Source: an uncultured Planctomycetaceae bacterium | GTDB taxonomy: Bacteria > Planctomycetota > Planctomycetia > Pirellulales > UBA1268 | Direction: 5' to 3' | DNA: 6,327 nucleotides | Assembly: GCA_937900985.1 (NCBI GenBank) | Contig: CALCGM010000193.1 | Coordinates: 1 to 6,327 of the forward strand | Part shown: positions 1-6,327 of the stretch, piece by piece | Numbering within the stretch: position 1 is the first letter of the stretch | Layout: every line of letters begins with the position of its first letter | Notes under the pieces: model-generated | Seen by the model: only the letters and a program-made list of their open reading frames with translations | Database searches by the model: none | What the model was told of the DNA's origin: nothing | Translations under genes and position numbers: made by a program

Positions 1-2250
1 GCCAGCGGTGAGCAGGTGCAGGCGATCCTTGTGGCCTTGCCCGCGGAAGGCTCACCGATGGTCGAGTTGACCTACAGCCTTGCCGATGGAGACGACTTCC
101 TCACCGTGACCAGCCGCATCAGCAATCCGCACGACGCGCCGGTCACCGTGGAGCTCGAAGACCGCGTGCGAGCAGACCGCAGTTTCACCGCCGCGACCGA
201 CGCCACGGCCGATGTCGCCTGGTGGGATGACGAGTGGTTTGGGCAGGCCTATGGCATCGTTCCTGTGGGAGCCGAGCTCGAGGGACTGCAAGAGGGCGTC
301 ACGACGCGGAACGGCCGCGATCCGCTGCGGTATGCGATTGATGGCACGAGTTCGCTGAAGCTCGCTCCTGGTGACTCGGTCGAGCTCGTGCGGCGGCTGG
401 TGCCAGCCAACAGCCTGCTGGCGCTGCGGGCGCGGGCCGCTGAAATGGCTGATCAGCCGCTTCGCCGGGTGGCGGTCGTGGTCAGCGATCCTGCTGGCGG
501 CGTGCCGGGAGCGATGGTCACCGCAACGTCCGTGGCAGGCCGCTACGCCGCCGGTCGCACCGACGGCCAGGGGCGGCTCTCCGTGCAGCTGCCCGCGGCC
601 GCTGAGGGCTGGTCGCTCGAGGCCACCGCCGTCGGCCGCGGCTCGCAGACCGCTGCGGTGGCAGACGGCGACGCAAACGTCGACCTGTCGATCGAACTGC
701 CGCTGCCGGGCTTCGTCGTGGCGACCATCAGCGACGTCGGCGGTGGACCGATTCCCTGCAAGGTGCAGTTTCGCGGTCGGGGCGCGGATGCCGACGGCCC
801 CGCAACCGCCGACCCCGACTTTGGGCCCGACAGCACGCACACGGCGGTGAGAAACCTCCGCTACAGCCATGACGGCCGCTTCCGCCAAGAGATTGCTCCG
901 GGCCGCTACGACGTGATCATCAGCTATGGGCCTGAGTATGACGCGGTGACCAGTTCGATCGAGGTCGTGGCTGGCCAAGAGACGCTGCTGGAAGCCACGC
1001 TCGAGCGGGTGGTCGACACTGCCGGCTGGATCAGCAGCGATTTCCACAGCCACTCGACGCCGTCTGGCGACAACACCTCGAGCCAGTTTGGCCGGGTTGA
1101 GAACCTGCTGTGCGAACACCTCGAGTTCAACCCCTGCACTGAGCACAACCGCATTTCGAGCTACGTGCCACACCTCGAAGCGATGGGCGTGAGCCACCTG
1201 ATGGCCACCTGCAGCGGCATGGAGCTGACCGGCTCACTCCTGCCGGTGAACCACCAGAACGCCTTTCCGCTGAACGAAACCCGCTTCACGCAAGATGGTG
1301 GTGGCCCGGTGGTCAACAACGACGACCCGGTGCGACAGATCGAGCGGCTGGCCCTCTGGGACGACGGTGCCGAGAAGGTGGTGCAGATGAATCACCCCAA
1401 CCTGGTGCAGGTGCTCGGCGACCGGGATCTCGATGGCACTGCCGACGGGGGCTTTGAGGCGATGCTCGGGTTCGTCGACGTGATCGAGGTGCATCCGCCG
1501 GCAGAGATCTTTCAGCAGCAGCAGAAGAAGCTCGACGACCCACGCAAACCGCCGGCGACGATCTTCACCTGGATGCAGATGCTCAACCTCGGCTACCGGG
1601 TGCCGGGCGTGGTCAACACCGACGCCCACTACAACTTCCACGGCTCAGGCTGGCTGCGAAACTACATCAAGAGCCCGACCGACGACCCTGCAGCCATCAA
1701 GGTGGCCGACATCGTCCGCGCGAGCGAACTCGGCGAGATCGTGATGACCAACGGTCCGTTCCTGGAGGTCACCGCCCGCACCGGAGAAGACGAAACCGAG
1801 ACGCATCCAGGCGGGCGGATGACAGCAGTCGACGGTGAGGTCGCCCTCCACGTGCGGGTGCAGTGCCCCAACTGGTTTGACGTCGATCGGGTGCAGCTGT
1901 TTGTCAACGGCCGACCGAGCGGCGAGCTCAACTTCACCCGCCGCGAAAACGGCGACCTCTTCTCACGCGACACCGTCCGCTTCGAGCACACGATTCCCGT
2001 GCTGCTTGAGTCGGATGCCCACCTGATCGTGGCCACGATCGGGGAAGACTCGCAGCTGGGCATGGTGATGGGCCCTGACCATGCCGAGAGCAAGCCGGTG
2101 GCAGTGAGCAATCCCATCTTTGTCGATGTCGATGGAGATGGGTTTACCGCCAACGGCGACCTGCTCGACCTGCCGATTCCGCATCAGGAGACGCCGACCA
2201 TGCGGAAGCATGCCCATGGCCACGATCATGAGCATCCGCACGAACACTGA
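1..2250 (+). CDS. CehA/McbA-like PHP-domain metallohydrolase with carboxypeptidase-regulatory-like domains, 5' partial
   Basis: The frame is open to the left edge, so the true start is outside the window; the first in-frame candidate, GTG at 16, has no convincing ribosome binding site. Residues are counted from that GTG (744 to the stop). Residues 1-145 look like a beta-rich domain. Residues 150-228 and 231-331 resemble two carboxypeptidase-regulatory-like beta-sandwich modules (for example AGRTDGQGRLSVQLP). The catalytic PHP domain follows, from about 338 to 590. Likely metal ligands are H344 and H346 (SDFHSHS), E376/H377 (TEHN), H460 (NHPN), H493 (EVHPP), and D536/H538 (NTDAH), followed by GWLRNY, which is typical of the CehA/McbA family. 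Residues 600-700 form another beta-rich region. They are followed by an acidic DVDGDG loop and a histidine-rich end. Family members are metal-dependent hydrolases (CehA is a carbaryl esterase), but the substrate here cannot be predicted. Export is inferred from the architecture, as the signal peptide region is missing. The family call is fairly sure; the function is not. Confidence 0.85.
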   Translation, partial: ASGEQVQAILVALPAEGSPMVELTYSLADGDDFLTVTSRISNPHDAPVTVELEDRVRADRSFTAATDATADVAWWDDEWFGQAYGIVPVGAELEGLQEGVTTRNGRDPLRYAIDGTSSLKLAPGDSVELVRRLVPANSLLALRARAAEMADQPLRRVAVVVSDPAGGVPGAMVTATSVAGRYAAGRTDGQGRLSVQLPAAAEGWSLEATAVGRGSQTAAVADGDANVDLSIELPLPGFVVATISDVGGGPIPCKVQFRGRGADADGPATADPDFGPDSTHTAVRNLRYSHDGRFRQEIAPGRYDVIISYGPEYDAVTSSIEVVAGQETLLEATLERVVDTAGWISSDFHSHSTPSGDNTSSQFGRVENLLCEHLEFNPCTEHNRISSYVPHLEAMGVSHLMATCSGMELTGSLLPVNHQNAFPLNETRFTQDGGGPVVNNDDPVRQIERLALWDDGAEKVVQMNHPNLVQVLGDRDLDGTADGGFEAMLGFVDVIEVHPPAEIFQQQQKKLDDPRKPPATIFTWMQMLNLGYRVPGVVNTDAHYNFHGSGWLRNYIKSPTDDPAAIKVADIVRASELGEIVMTNGPFLEVTARTGEDETETHPGGRMTAVDGEVALHVRVQCPNWFDVDRVQLFVNGRPSGELNFTRRENGDLFSRDTVRFEHTIPVLLESDAHLIVATIGEDSQLGMVMGPDHAESKPVAVSNPIFVDVDGDGFTANGDLLDLPIPHQETPTMRKHAHGHDHEHPHEH

Positions 2251-2262
2251 TCAGGCCGTGGC
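2219..2262. repeat. Interrupted inverted repeat across the convergent stop codons
   Basis: GCCACG (2219-2224) is the exact reverse complement of CGTGGC (2257-2262). Just inside, ATCA (2225-2228) can pair with TGAT (2248-2251), with five unpaired bases, 2252-2256, on the right arm. The structure spans the abutting stops of the metallohydrolase and phosphoribosyltransferase genes. No T-run follows on either strand, so it is not a standard intrinsic terminator. It could slow convergent polymerases, or it could be chance pairing in GC-rich coding DNA. Confidence 0.25.
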
Positions 2263-2919
2263 AGACTCCGCTGCGACACCCTGCAGCACGTCGAGCACCC
2301 GCTCATCGCTGACCTGCTCGAACTCACGATAGAACTGGCCCACCGCCTGAAAGTTTTCTGGCTCAAGCAGACACAGCATGCGGTCGCACTCACGGGCAAT
2401 CTCGGCCACCCGCTCGGGCGAGCCGACCGGCACCGCGACGATCAGTTCACGAGGGTTCAAGGGCCGAAGACTGCGAAGTGCCGCAATCATCGTGGAGCCG
2501 GTGGCAATCCCATCGTCGGCGAGGATCACGCTGCGGCCCGCCACATCCGCCTGTGGCCGTATTCTGCGATAGAGCTGCCGGCGGCGGGCGATCTCCGCCA
2601 GCTGAAGCTGCCGCTCTGCCTCAACGTCCGCATCGTCGACTGAGGCCAGCGCCGAACTGAAGCGGTCAAAGGTGACCTCGCCGGTCTCGCTGACCGCGCC
2701 GAGGGCAAGTTCGGGCTGAAAGGGGCAGCGAAGCTTGCGGGCAAGCACGATGTCAAACTCGGCACCAAGGCGACGAGCGATCTCGATGCCCACATCGATC
2801 CCACCGCGAGGAATGGCGAGCACCAGCGGCCGCTCCAGCGGCAGGTTCAGACACTGCTCTGCCAGCAGCTGGCCCGCCTGCGTGCGATTCTCAAAACAGT
2901 TTCTCACCACCATCGACAT
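2251..2919 (-). CDS. Phosphoribosyltransferase family protein (type I PRTase fold)
   Basis: The protein has 222 residues. The PRPP-binding signature VILADDGIATGST lies at 130-142 (two acidic residues, then a GxATGST loop). An earlier IPRGG loop at 36-40 and RKL at 61-63 match the pyrophosphate-loop region of type I phosphoribosyltransferases. A charged stretch at about 98-121 (AERQLQLAEIARRRQLYRRI) probably forms a helix or hood. The FYREFEQVSDERVLDVL segment near the C-terminus is typical of the uncharacterised PRTases that occur with or fused to dienelactone-hydrolase-like domains (Rv0571c of Mycobacterium tuberculosis is such a fusion). The acceptor base is unknown. The start is ATG at 2919, with AGGAG six bases upstream; a second ATG two codons later has worse spacing. 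The gene begins one base after the hydrolase stop (TGA-G-ATG), so the two are almost certainly co-transcribed. Its stop directly abuts the stop of the convergent gene. It is not a recognisable purine or pyrimidine salvage enzyme by name. Confidence 0.88.
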   Translation of the reverse strand: MSMVVRNCFENRTQAGQLLAEQCLNLPLERPLVLAIPRGGIDVGIEIARRLGAEFDIVLARKLRCPFQPELALGAVSETGEVTFDRFSSALASVDDADVEAERQLQLAEIARRRQLYRRIRPQADVAGRSVILADDGIATGSTMIAALRSLRPLNPRELIVAVPVGSPERVAEIARECDRMLCLLEPENFQAVGQFYREFEQVSDERVLDVLQGVAAESATA

Positions 2920-2920
2920 C

Positions 2921-3586
2921 TCAGGCTCCTGTCAGCTGCGGGCCATGGAGACAGCGGGTAAACCAATCCGCAGCCAGCCGGGCCGCCTCTTCCAGCGTGC
3001 CAGGCTCCTCAAAGAGGTGCGTCGCCCGCGGAATCACCGCCAGCTGTTTCTCGCAGTCGAGGGCCTCTTCAGCCTCACGGTTGAGTTCGAGCACATCTCG
3101 GTCTTCCCCTCCCACGATCAGCAGCGTGGCCGCCTCCACCCGGGCGAGCCAACGCCCGGCAAGATCGGGACGGCCTCCCCGCGAGACAACCGCCTTCACA
3201 TGCCGCTCCCGGGCTGCCGCGATCAAGGCCGCCGCCGCACCAGTGCTGGCGCCAAAGATTCCCAGCGGCAGGGAGGCTGTCCGCGGATCACGAAGCATGG
3301 CATGCACCGCCGCGAGCACCCGCGAAGCCAGCAGTTCACAATCAAACACATTCACTCGATCCGCCGCTTCCTGCTCCGTCAGCAGGTCAAACAGCAGCGT
3401 GCCCAGCCCTTCTTCATTGAGCAGATCGGCGACGAAGCGATTGCGAGGGCTGAAGCGGCTTGAGCCGCTGCCGTGGGCAAACAGCACGAGCCCCCCAGGC
3501 TCCTCTGGGAGAGAGAGCTGGCCGTGGAGCTTCAGCACATGGCCGTCGAGGCCGTGAACCGGCACATCGATGTCAAAGACGTTCAT
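2921..3586 (-). CDS. Alpha/beta hydrolase, dienelactone hydrolase-like
   Basis: The protein has 221 residues from the ATG at 3586. After a first strand, LVLFAHGSGSSR (33-44) gives the HGSGSS oxyanion-loop region. The nucleophile is probably S114 in GASTG (112-116), the acid D162 in IVGGEDRD, and the base H190 in IPRATHLFEEPG, in the correct order and spacing for an alpha/beta hydrolase. The SRGGRPDLA segment (135-143) is typical of the subgroup associated with phosphoribosyltransferases. There is no signal peptide, so it is cytoplasmic. The reading frame stays open upstream to a TTG at 3721, but that extension is low-complexity, unlike the family, and runs into a likely terminator, so the ATG at 3586 is preferred. 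That ATG has no Shine-Dalgarno sequence of its own. It overlaps, as ATGA, the stop of a short upstream ORF that does have one, suggesting translational coupling. The substrate is unknown; the pairing with a PRTase suggests a shared pathway. Confidence 0.85.
   Translation of the reverse strand: MNVFDIDVPVHGLDGHVLKLHGQLSLPEEPGGLVLFAHGSGSSRFSPRNRFVADLLNEEGLGTLLFDLLTEQEAADRVNVFDCELLASRVLAAVHAMLRDPRTASLPLGIFGASTGAAAALIAAARERHVKAVVSRGGRPDLAGRWLARVEAATLLIVGGEDRDVLELNREAEEALDCEKQLAVIPRATHLFEEPGTLEEAARLAADWFTRCLHGPQLTGA
2926..2930 (-). promoter_or_regulatory. Ribosome binding site of the phosphoribosyltransferase gene
   Basis: AGGAG on the minus strand lies six bases before the ATG at 2919 and inside the last codons of the upstream hydrolase gene. 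It fixes the start at the first rather than the second ATG. It also shows that the downstream gene has its own initiation signal besides possible coupling across the TGA-G-ATG junction. Confidence 0.7.
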
Positions 3587-3633
3587 GGTTCTGCAGGCAA
3601 TGACATGCAGCAACACTTCCGAGTGGCCCGCAT
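3583..3633 (-). CDS. Possible leader peptide (16 residues, CCC motif) overlapping the hydrolase start
   Basis: A minus-strand mini-ORF starts at the ATG at 3633 and encodes MRATRKCCCMSLPAEP. Its TGA (3585-3583) overlaps the hydrolase ATG (3586-3584) as ATGA. A perfect AGGAGG lies nine bases before its start, the best Shine-Dalgarno sequence in this gap, whereas the hydrolase ATG lacks one. This arrangement is seen when translation of a short leader feeds ribosomes to the next gene. Three consecutive cysteine codons (TGT TGC TGC) recall the polycysteine leader ORFs that act as cysteine-responsive attenuators in mycobacteria, but no attenuator hairpin was identified here. The frame is also open further upstream into the permease gene, so part of its openness is due to high GC. 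It may act only as a ribosome loading site. Confidence 0.4.
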   Translation of the reverse strand: MRATRKCCCMSLPAEP

Positions 3634-3642
3634 GCCCGCCTG

Positions 3643-3648
3643 CCTCCT
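3643..3648 (-). promoter_or_regulatory. Strong Shine-Dalgarno sequence AGGAGG before the mini-ORF
   Basis: Minus-strand AGGAGG is separated by nine bases from the ATG at 3633. It is 56 bases from the hydrolase ATG at 3586, too far to serve that start directly. The nearest in-frame hydrolase alternative, GTG at 3616, is 26 bases away, also too far. The site therefore fits the 16-codon ORF best. Confidence 0.5.
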
Positions 3649-3713
3649 GGTCACGACCGGCTTCAGATGCATGCCCACCGGACGTTCTTTCAACCATTCG
3701 CCGGGAGCCGTTT

Positions 3714-3740
3714 GAAAACAAACAGGCCGCGGCGTGCGGC
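3714..3740 (-). terminator. Candidate intrinsic terminator after the ABC permease gene
   Basis: Read on the minus strand, GCCGC (3740-3736), a five-base loop, and GCGGC (3730-3726) form a short all-GC stem, followed by CTGTTTGTTTTC, which is unusually T-rich for this window. It lies about 50 bases past the permease stop and upstream of the mini-ORF and hydrolase. It would separate the transporter transcript from the hydrolase-phosphoribosyltransferase unit. The stem is only five base pairs and the T-tract is interrupted, so the call is moderate. Elsewhere, the 204-base gap (3587-3790) shows no convincing promoter. Its part nearest the permease (3741-3790) holds only a minor CACTT/AAGTG hairpin. 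Confidence 0.4.
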
Positions 3741-3790
3741 GACTCGACGACCTTAATCGCTCGGACACTTTCCGAAGTGCGGTCGGCGGG

Positions 3791-6307
3791 CTATTCCGCA
3801 GAGATGGCCTGCAGCAGATCGAGCCTTGACGCTCGGCGGGCCGGCAGCCAGGCAGCCACCGCCGTGACGAGAATCGCCGCCCCAAAGTTGAGGGCGATCA
3901 GCCCCGGCCGGAGCGACATCTGCACCGGATAGCCGAGCAGCGGCTGGCTCGAAATCTGGATAAAGAGCGCGGTCGTGATCCCACCGAACGTGCCGATCAC
4001 GCCCCCCGCAGCGCCCAACAAGACGCTCTGAATCACCACCAGCCGCGTCACCTGCCCGCTGGTCATGCCCACACTCCGCAGCAGGCCGAGCGTGCGGGTC
4101 TTCTCCAGCACGTTCATCGTCACGGTGTTGGCGACCCCCAGGCTGCCAACGACGAAGCCGAGCATCAGGATCGACTTCAGCGAGCCGACGATGCCCTGCA
4201 CCACGCGATCGATCATCGACTGCATCTCGGCAAAGCTGCGGGCGAGCATGCCATGCTCGTTTGCCAGTTCTTCCAGCGGCTCCTGCAGCGCTGCCGCCTG
4301 GCCCGGTTCGCCTGTCACCAGCAGCACCTCGATCGCATCGAGCCCAAAGAGGGTGCGGCCAGCCTCGCGGCTGACATGCACGGCCACCCCGCCCGACATG
4401 AAGTCGACCACCAGGGCGGCCACCTTGACCTTCGTCGTGCGACCATAGACCTCAACCGCGATCTCATCTCCGGGCTGAATGCCGGTCTTCTGCGACAGGG
4501 CCGTGCCCACGAAGGCTTCGCCCCGGGCCAGGGCCTCACGGGCAGCCGTGTCATCGAGCCCGATCACCTGAACCGGAAGTGGCTCTCCGGGGGCCGGCTG
4601 GTCACGGGCGACGACCACGCAGGCCATGCCCTCAGCCCGCCCCGTCGACACACCGATCGCCTCGACCTTGGCCACGCCGGGAATCGCTCGGGCAAGCTCA
4701 TCGATCGCCGCCGCATCCGGACCCGCCTGCGGCGGCATCGCCCCGAGGGCCCCGGCCTGCACCACCAGCCAGTCGGCCTGCATCCAGCCGTCATACCAGC
4801 CGAGGACGTTGTCGACATTGTCGCGGATCGCATGCCCGAGGCCGATTCCATTGCTGACAGCCACCACCAGGACCCCCGTGGTGAGCGCCGTCCGCACCGG
4901 CTGCCGCATGATCTGCTCATGGGCGATTCGCGCCTCGATCCACCAGCGGCGAGGCACCAGCCGCACCAGCATGCTCGACACCCAAGGCAGCACCACCGGG
5001 GTGATGCCCACAAAGGCCAGCATCGTGACCGTTCCCGCCGGCACCGACGCCCGCGGCGGCACCAGCTCAAAGAGCACCGCGAGCAGGATCAACGCCGCAA
5101 TGCACCACAGCGAAATCGCCCCGAGCAGATACCGCATCGAGACACCCTTCGCAGGCGGCGGAGGCGCCTGGGCAATGCCTTCGAGCAGCTCCACGCGGCC
5201 TGCCTCACGCGCGGGCCACCAGGCAGCGGCCATCGCCACGGCCGGCCCCATCAGCATCGCCACCACCACGATCACCGGATCGTAGGTGAACTCGGTCAGC
5301 GGGGCATTGAGGGCTGCGGCAATCCCACCAGCGATCGGTCGGGCCGCCAGCAGCCCCAGCCCCGCGCCAACCACCGCCCCAATGCCGCCGAGGATGGCGG
5401 CCTCGGTCATCACCGTCCGCCGCAGCTGCCGGGCCGTGCCTCCAAGCAGCCGCACGAGCGCCAGCCCGCGGCGGCGTTCGGTGACGTTCATCAGCATCGC
5501 ATTGACCACGATGAACCACGACATGGCCACCGTCAGCCCGGTCACGAAGTCGAGCCCCAGATCGGCCGCATGCAGCACGTCTTCGGCCATGCTCGCCCGG
5601 CCCGCCGGCACCGCTGCCGAAAGGGATGGCGGCAGTCGCTCAGCCACCGCACGCAGCACCTCCGGCCGCGAGGCGTCGGGCTTGAGCACCACCCGCACGC
5701 GATCCACAAGCCCGAGCGAACTGCTCATGTCGGAGAGGGCCGCGATCTCCACCACCACGCCCCCGCCCGCCGAAAAGGTGGCCAGCGAGGCCGACTCCGC
5801 CAGGCCTGTGACCTGCATTCGCTTGATCCCGCGGCGGGCGAAGAGCAGCACCTCATCGCCAACCCCCAGTTTGAGAGACGACGCCAGGCCTGCATCGAGC
5901 ACCATCTCATCCGGTGCGATGCACGGCTCGCCCTCGGTCAGCTCCAGCAGGCCCTCGGCGACCAGGGTGCGGCAGTCGACCCCCATCGCAATCTCGCGGA
6001 CCCGCTTCTCGCCCACCCGCAGCAGCGTCGGCCGGTAGAAGAGCGGGATGATGGCTCGCATGCCGGGGATGTCGCCCAGGCTCGGCAGTTCGCCGATGCG
6101 AAACCGGCCGTCTTCCTCAGCCGTGATCTCAATCGACGGAGCTCCTTCGATCGCCTCCGTCAGTCGGCGATACCCCGAACGCGACGCATCGGCTGCCACC
6201 CAGGTGGCCACAACCGCGCCAACGGCCACCGCCACGCTGGCGATGGTCGCCAACGCCCGGCCGGGCCGCATGGCCCACTGCCGCACAAGCAAGTGCCCAA
6301 GCCTCAT
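3791..6307 (-). CDS. ABC transporter permease with two FtsX-like domains
   Basis: The protein has 838 residues. The predicted membrane segments are about 18-38, 252-273, 301-325, 343-364, 393-415, 425-450, 471-490, 708-731, 757-784 and 801-822. Large soluble domains at 41-250 and 492-705 would be outside the cytoplasmic membrane. This is the ten-segment layout of duplicated FtsX/MacB/LolC-type permeases. Each half carries the family cytoplasmic motifs: MLMNVTERRRGLALVRLLGG (271-290) and MNVLEKTRTLGLLRSVGMTS (731-750), with matching ends WWPAREAGRVELLEGI (363-378) and WLPARRASRLDLLQAI (820-835). Such proteins pair with a separate ATPase to export or extract lipids, lipoproteins, peptides or drugs; the substrate here is unknown. 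No ATPase domain is fused. The start is ATG at 6307, with AGGTGG seven bases upstream. It overlaps by ATGA the end of an upstream frame. Confidence 0.92.
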   Translation of the reverse strand: MRLGHLLVRQWAMRPGRALATIASVAVAVGAVVATWVAADASRSGYRRLTEAIEGAPSIEITAEEDGRFRIGELPSLGDIPGMRAIIPLFYRPTLLRVGEKRVREIAMGVDCRTLVAEGLLELTEGEPCIAPDEMVLDAGLASSLKLGVGDEVLLFARRGIKRMQVTGLAESASLATFSAGGGVVVEIAALSDMSSSLGLVDRVRVVLKPDASRPEVLRAVAERLPPSLSAAVPAGRASMAEDVLHAADLGLDFVTGLTVAMSWFIVVNAMLMNVTERRRGLALVRLLGGTARQLRRTVMTEAAILGGIGAVVGAGLGLLAARPIAGGIAAALNAPLTEFTYDPVIVVVAMLMGPAVAMAAAWWPAREAGRVELLEGIAQAPPPPAKGVSMRYLLGAISLWCIAALILLAVLFELVPPRASVPAGTVTMLAFVGITPVVLPWVSSMLVRLVPRRWWIEARIAHEQIMRQPVRTALTTGVLVVAVSNGIGLGHAIRDNVDNVLGWYDGWMQADWLVVQAGALGAMPPQAGPDAAAIDELARAIPGVAKVEAIGVSTGRAEGMACVVVARDQPAPGEPLPVQVIGLDDTAAREALARGEAFVGTALSQKTGIQPGDEIAVEVYGRTTKVKVAALVVDFMSGGVAVHVSREAGRTLFGLDAIEVLLVTGEPGQAAALQEPLEELANEHGMLARSFAEMQSMIDRVVQGIVGSLKSILMLGFVVGSLGVANTVTMNVLEKTRTLGLLRSVGMTSGQVTRLVVIQSVLLGAAGGVIGTFGGITTALFIQISSQPLLGYPVQMSLRPGLIALNFGAAILVTAVAAWLPARRASRLDLLQAISAE

Positions 6308-6327
6308 GAGCGAGCCACCTCGGCTGC
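6304..6327 (-). CDS. 3' end of an upstream gene, probably the ABC transporter ATPase (partial)
   Basis: On the minus strand from the right edge, one frame reads AAEVARS and then stops at TGA, which overlaps the permease ATG as ATGA. This four-base overlap is the usual junction in translationally coupled operons. FtsX-type permease genes are commonly preceded by their MacB/LolD-like ATPase gene. Only seven codons are visible, so the identity comes from context alone, and the frame being open over so short a distance is not proof of a gene. Confidence 0.4.
   Translation of the reverse strand, partial: AAEVARS
6315..6320 (-). promoter_or_regulatory. Ribosome binding site of the ABC permease gene
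   Basis: Minus-strand AGGTGG lies seven bases before the ATG at 6307 and inside the presumed coding end of the upstream gene. It supports this start over the internal ATG at codon 13. Confidence 0.5.

Noticed and set aside
52..1197. Long minus-strand frame of 381 codons opposite the metallohydrolase gene
   Set aside because: It lies wholly antisense to a well-supported gene, has no recognisable domain, and is the sort of open frame that GC-rich codon use produces by default.
2735..3463. Plus-strand frame of 242 codons opposite the hydrolase and phosphoribosyltransferase genes
   Set aside because: It crosses two minus-strand genes with clear catalytic motifs, and its translation is compositionally odd with no domain.
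3664..3693. Possible promoter on the minus strand with TTGAAA (3693-3688) as a -35 box
   Set aside because: No acceptable -10 hexamer lies at 16-18 bases; the best candidates match TATAAT poorly.
3587..3721. N-terminal extension of the hydrolase to TTG at 3721 (45 more residues)
   Set aside because: The extension is rich in Gly, His and Arg, has no family resemblance, would start within the candidate terminator, and none of its start codons has a well-spaced Shine-Dalgarno sequence.
3710..3723. Small palindrome GTTTG-AAAA-CAAAC
   Set aside because: It is a five-base-pair AT-rich stem overlapping the T-tract of the candidate terminator; too weak to call on its own.
4626..6038. Two plus-strand frames (219 and 250 codons) opposite the permease gene
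   Set aside because: Both are antisense shadows rich in Ser, Arg, Thr and Ala, without motifs or ribosome binding sites that I could identify.
1..6327. CRISPR array, tRNA, rRNA, insertion sequence ends or a defence system
   Set aside because: No regularly spaced repeats, tRNA-like sequence, transposase or defence-associated domain was seen; all sizeable frames are explained by the genes listed.

Overview
The window is GC-rich and densely coded. It holds one rightward gene cut by the left edge, three complete leftward genes, and a sliver of a fourth leftward gene at the right edge. No rRNA, tRNA, insertion sequence, phage gene or CRISPR array is visible. The first gene joins carboxypeptidase-regulatory-like domains to a CehA/McbA-type PHP metallohydrolase. 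That architecture, with the base composition, would suit a planctomycete or a related environmental bacterium. This is an inference from style, not from a marker gene.

Layout: (1) positions 1-2250, plus strand: a large, probably exported CehA/McbA-like metallohydrolase with a histidine-rich C-terminus; its N-terminus lies outside the window. (2) Positions 2251-3586, minus strand: a two-gene unit, transcribed from high to low coordinates, of an alpha/beta hydrolase of the dienelactone hydrolase type followed by a phosphoribosyltransferase. One base separates the hydrolase stop from the phosphoribosyltransferase start. In other bacteria these two activities are found fused in one polypeptide. 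(3) Positions 3587-3790: a 204-base gap holding a possible terminator for the upstream permease gene and a short ORF (16 codons, three consecutive cysteines) with a strong ribosome binding site; its stop overlaps the hydrolase start as ATGA. (4) Positions 3791-6307, minus strand: a two-FtsX-domain ABC transporter permease. Its start overlaps by ATGA the end of an upstream reading frame, which is probably the transporter ATPase.

The permease and its presumed ATPase would form an inner-membrane export or lipoprotein-handling ABC complex. The hydrolase and phosphoribosyltransferase probably act together in the cytoplasm on an unknown substrate. The metallohydrolase gene converges on the phosphoribosyltransferase gene with no intergenic base, and no functional link between them is evident. 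The most interesting feature is the cysteine-containing mini-ORF that appears to be translationally coupled to the hydrolase. The rest looks like ordinary chromosomal gene content.
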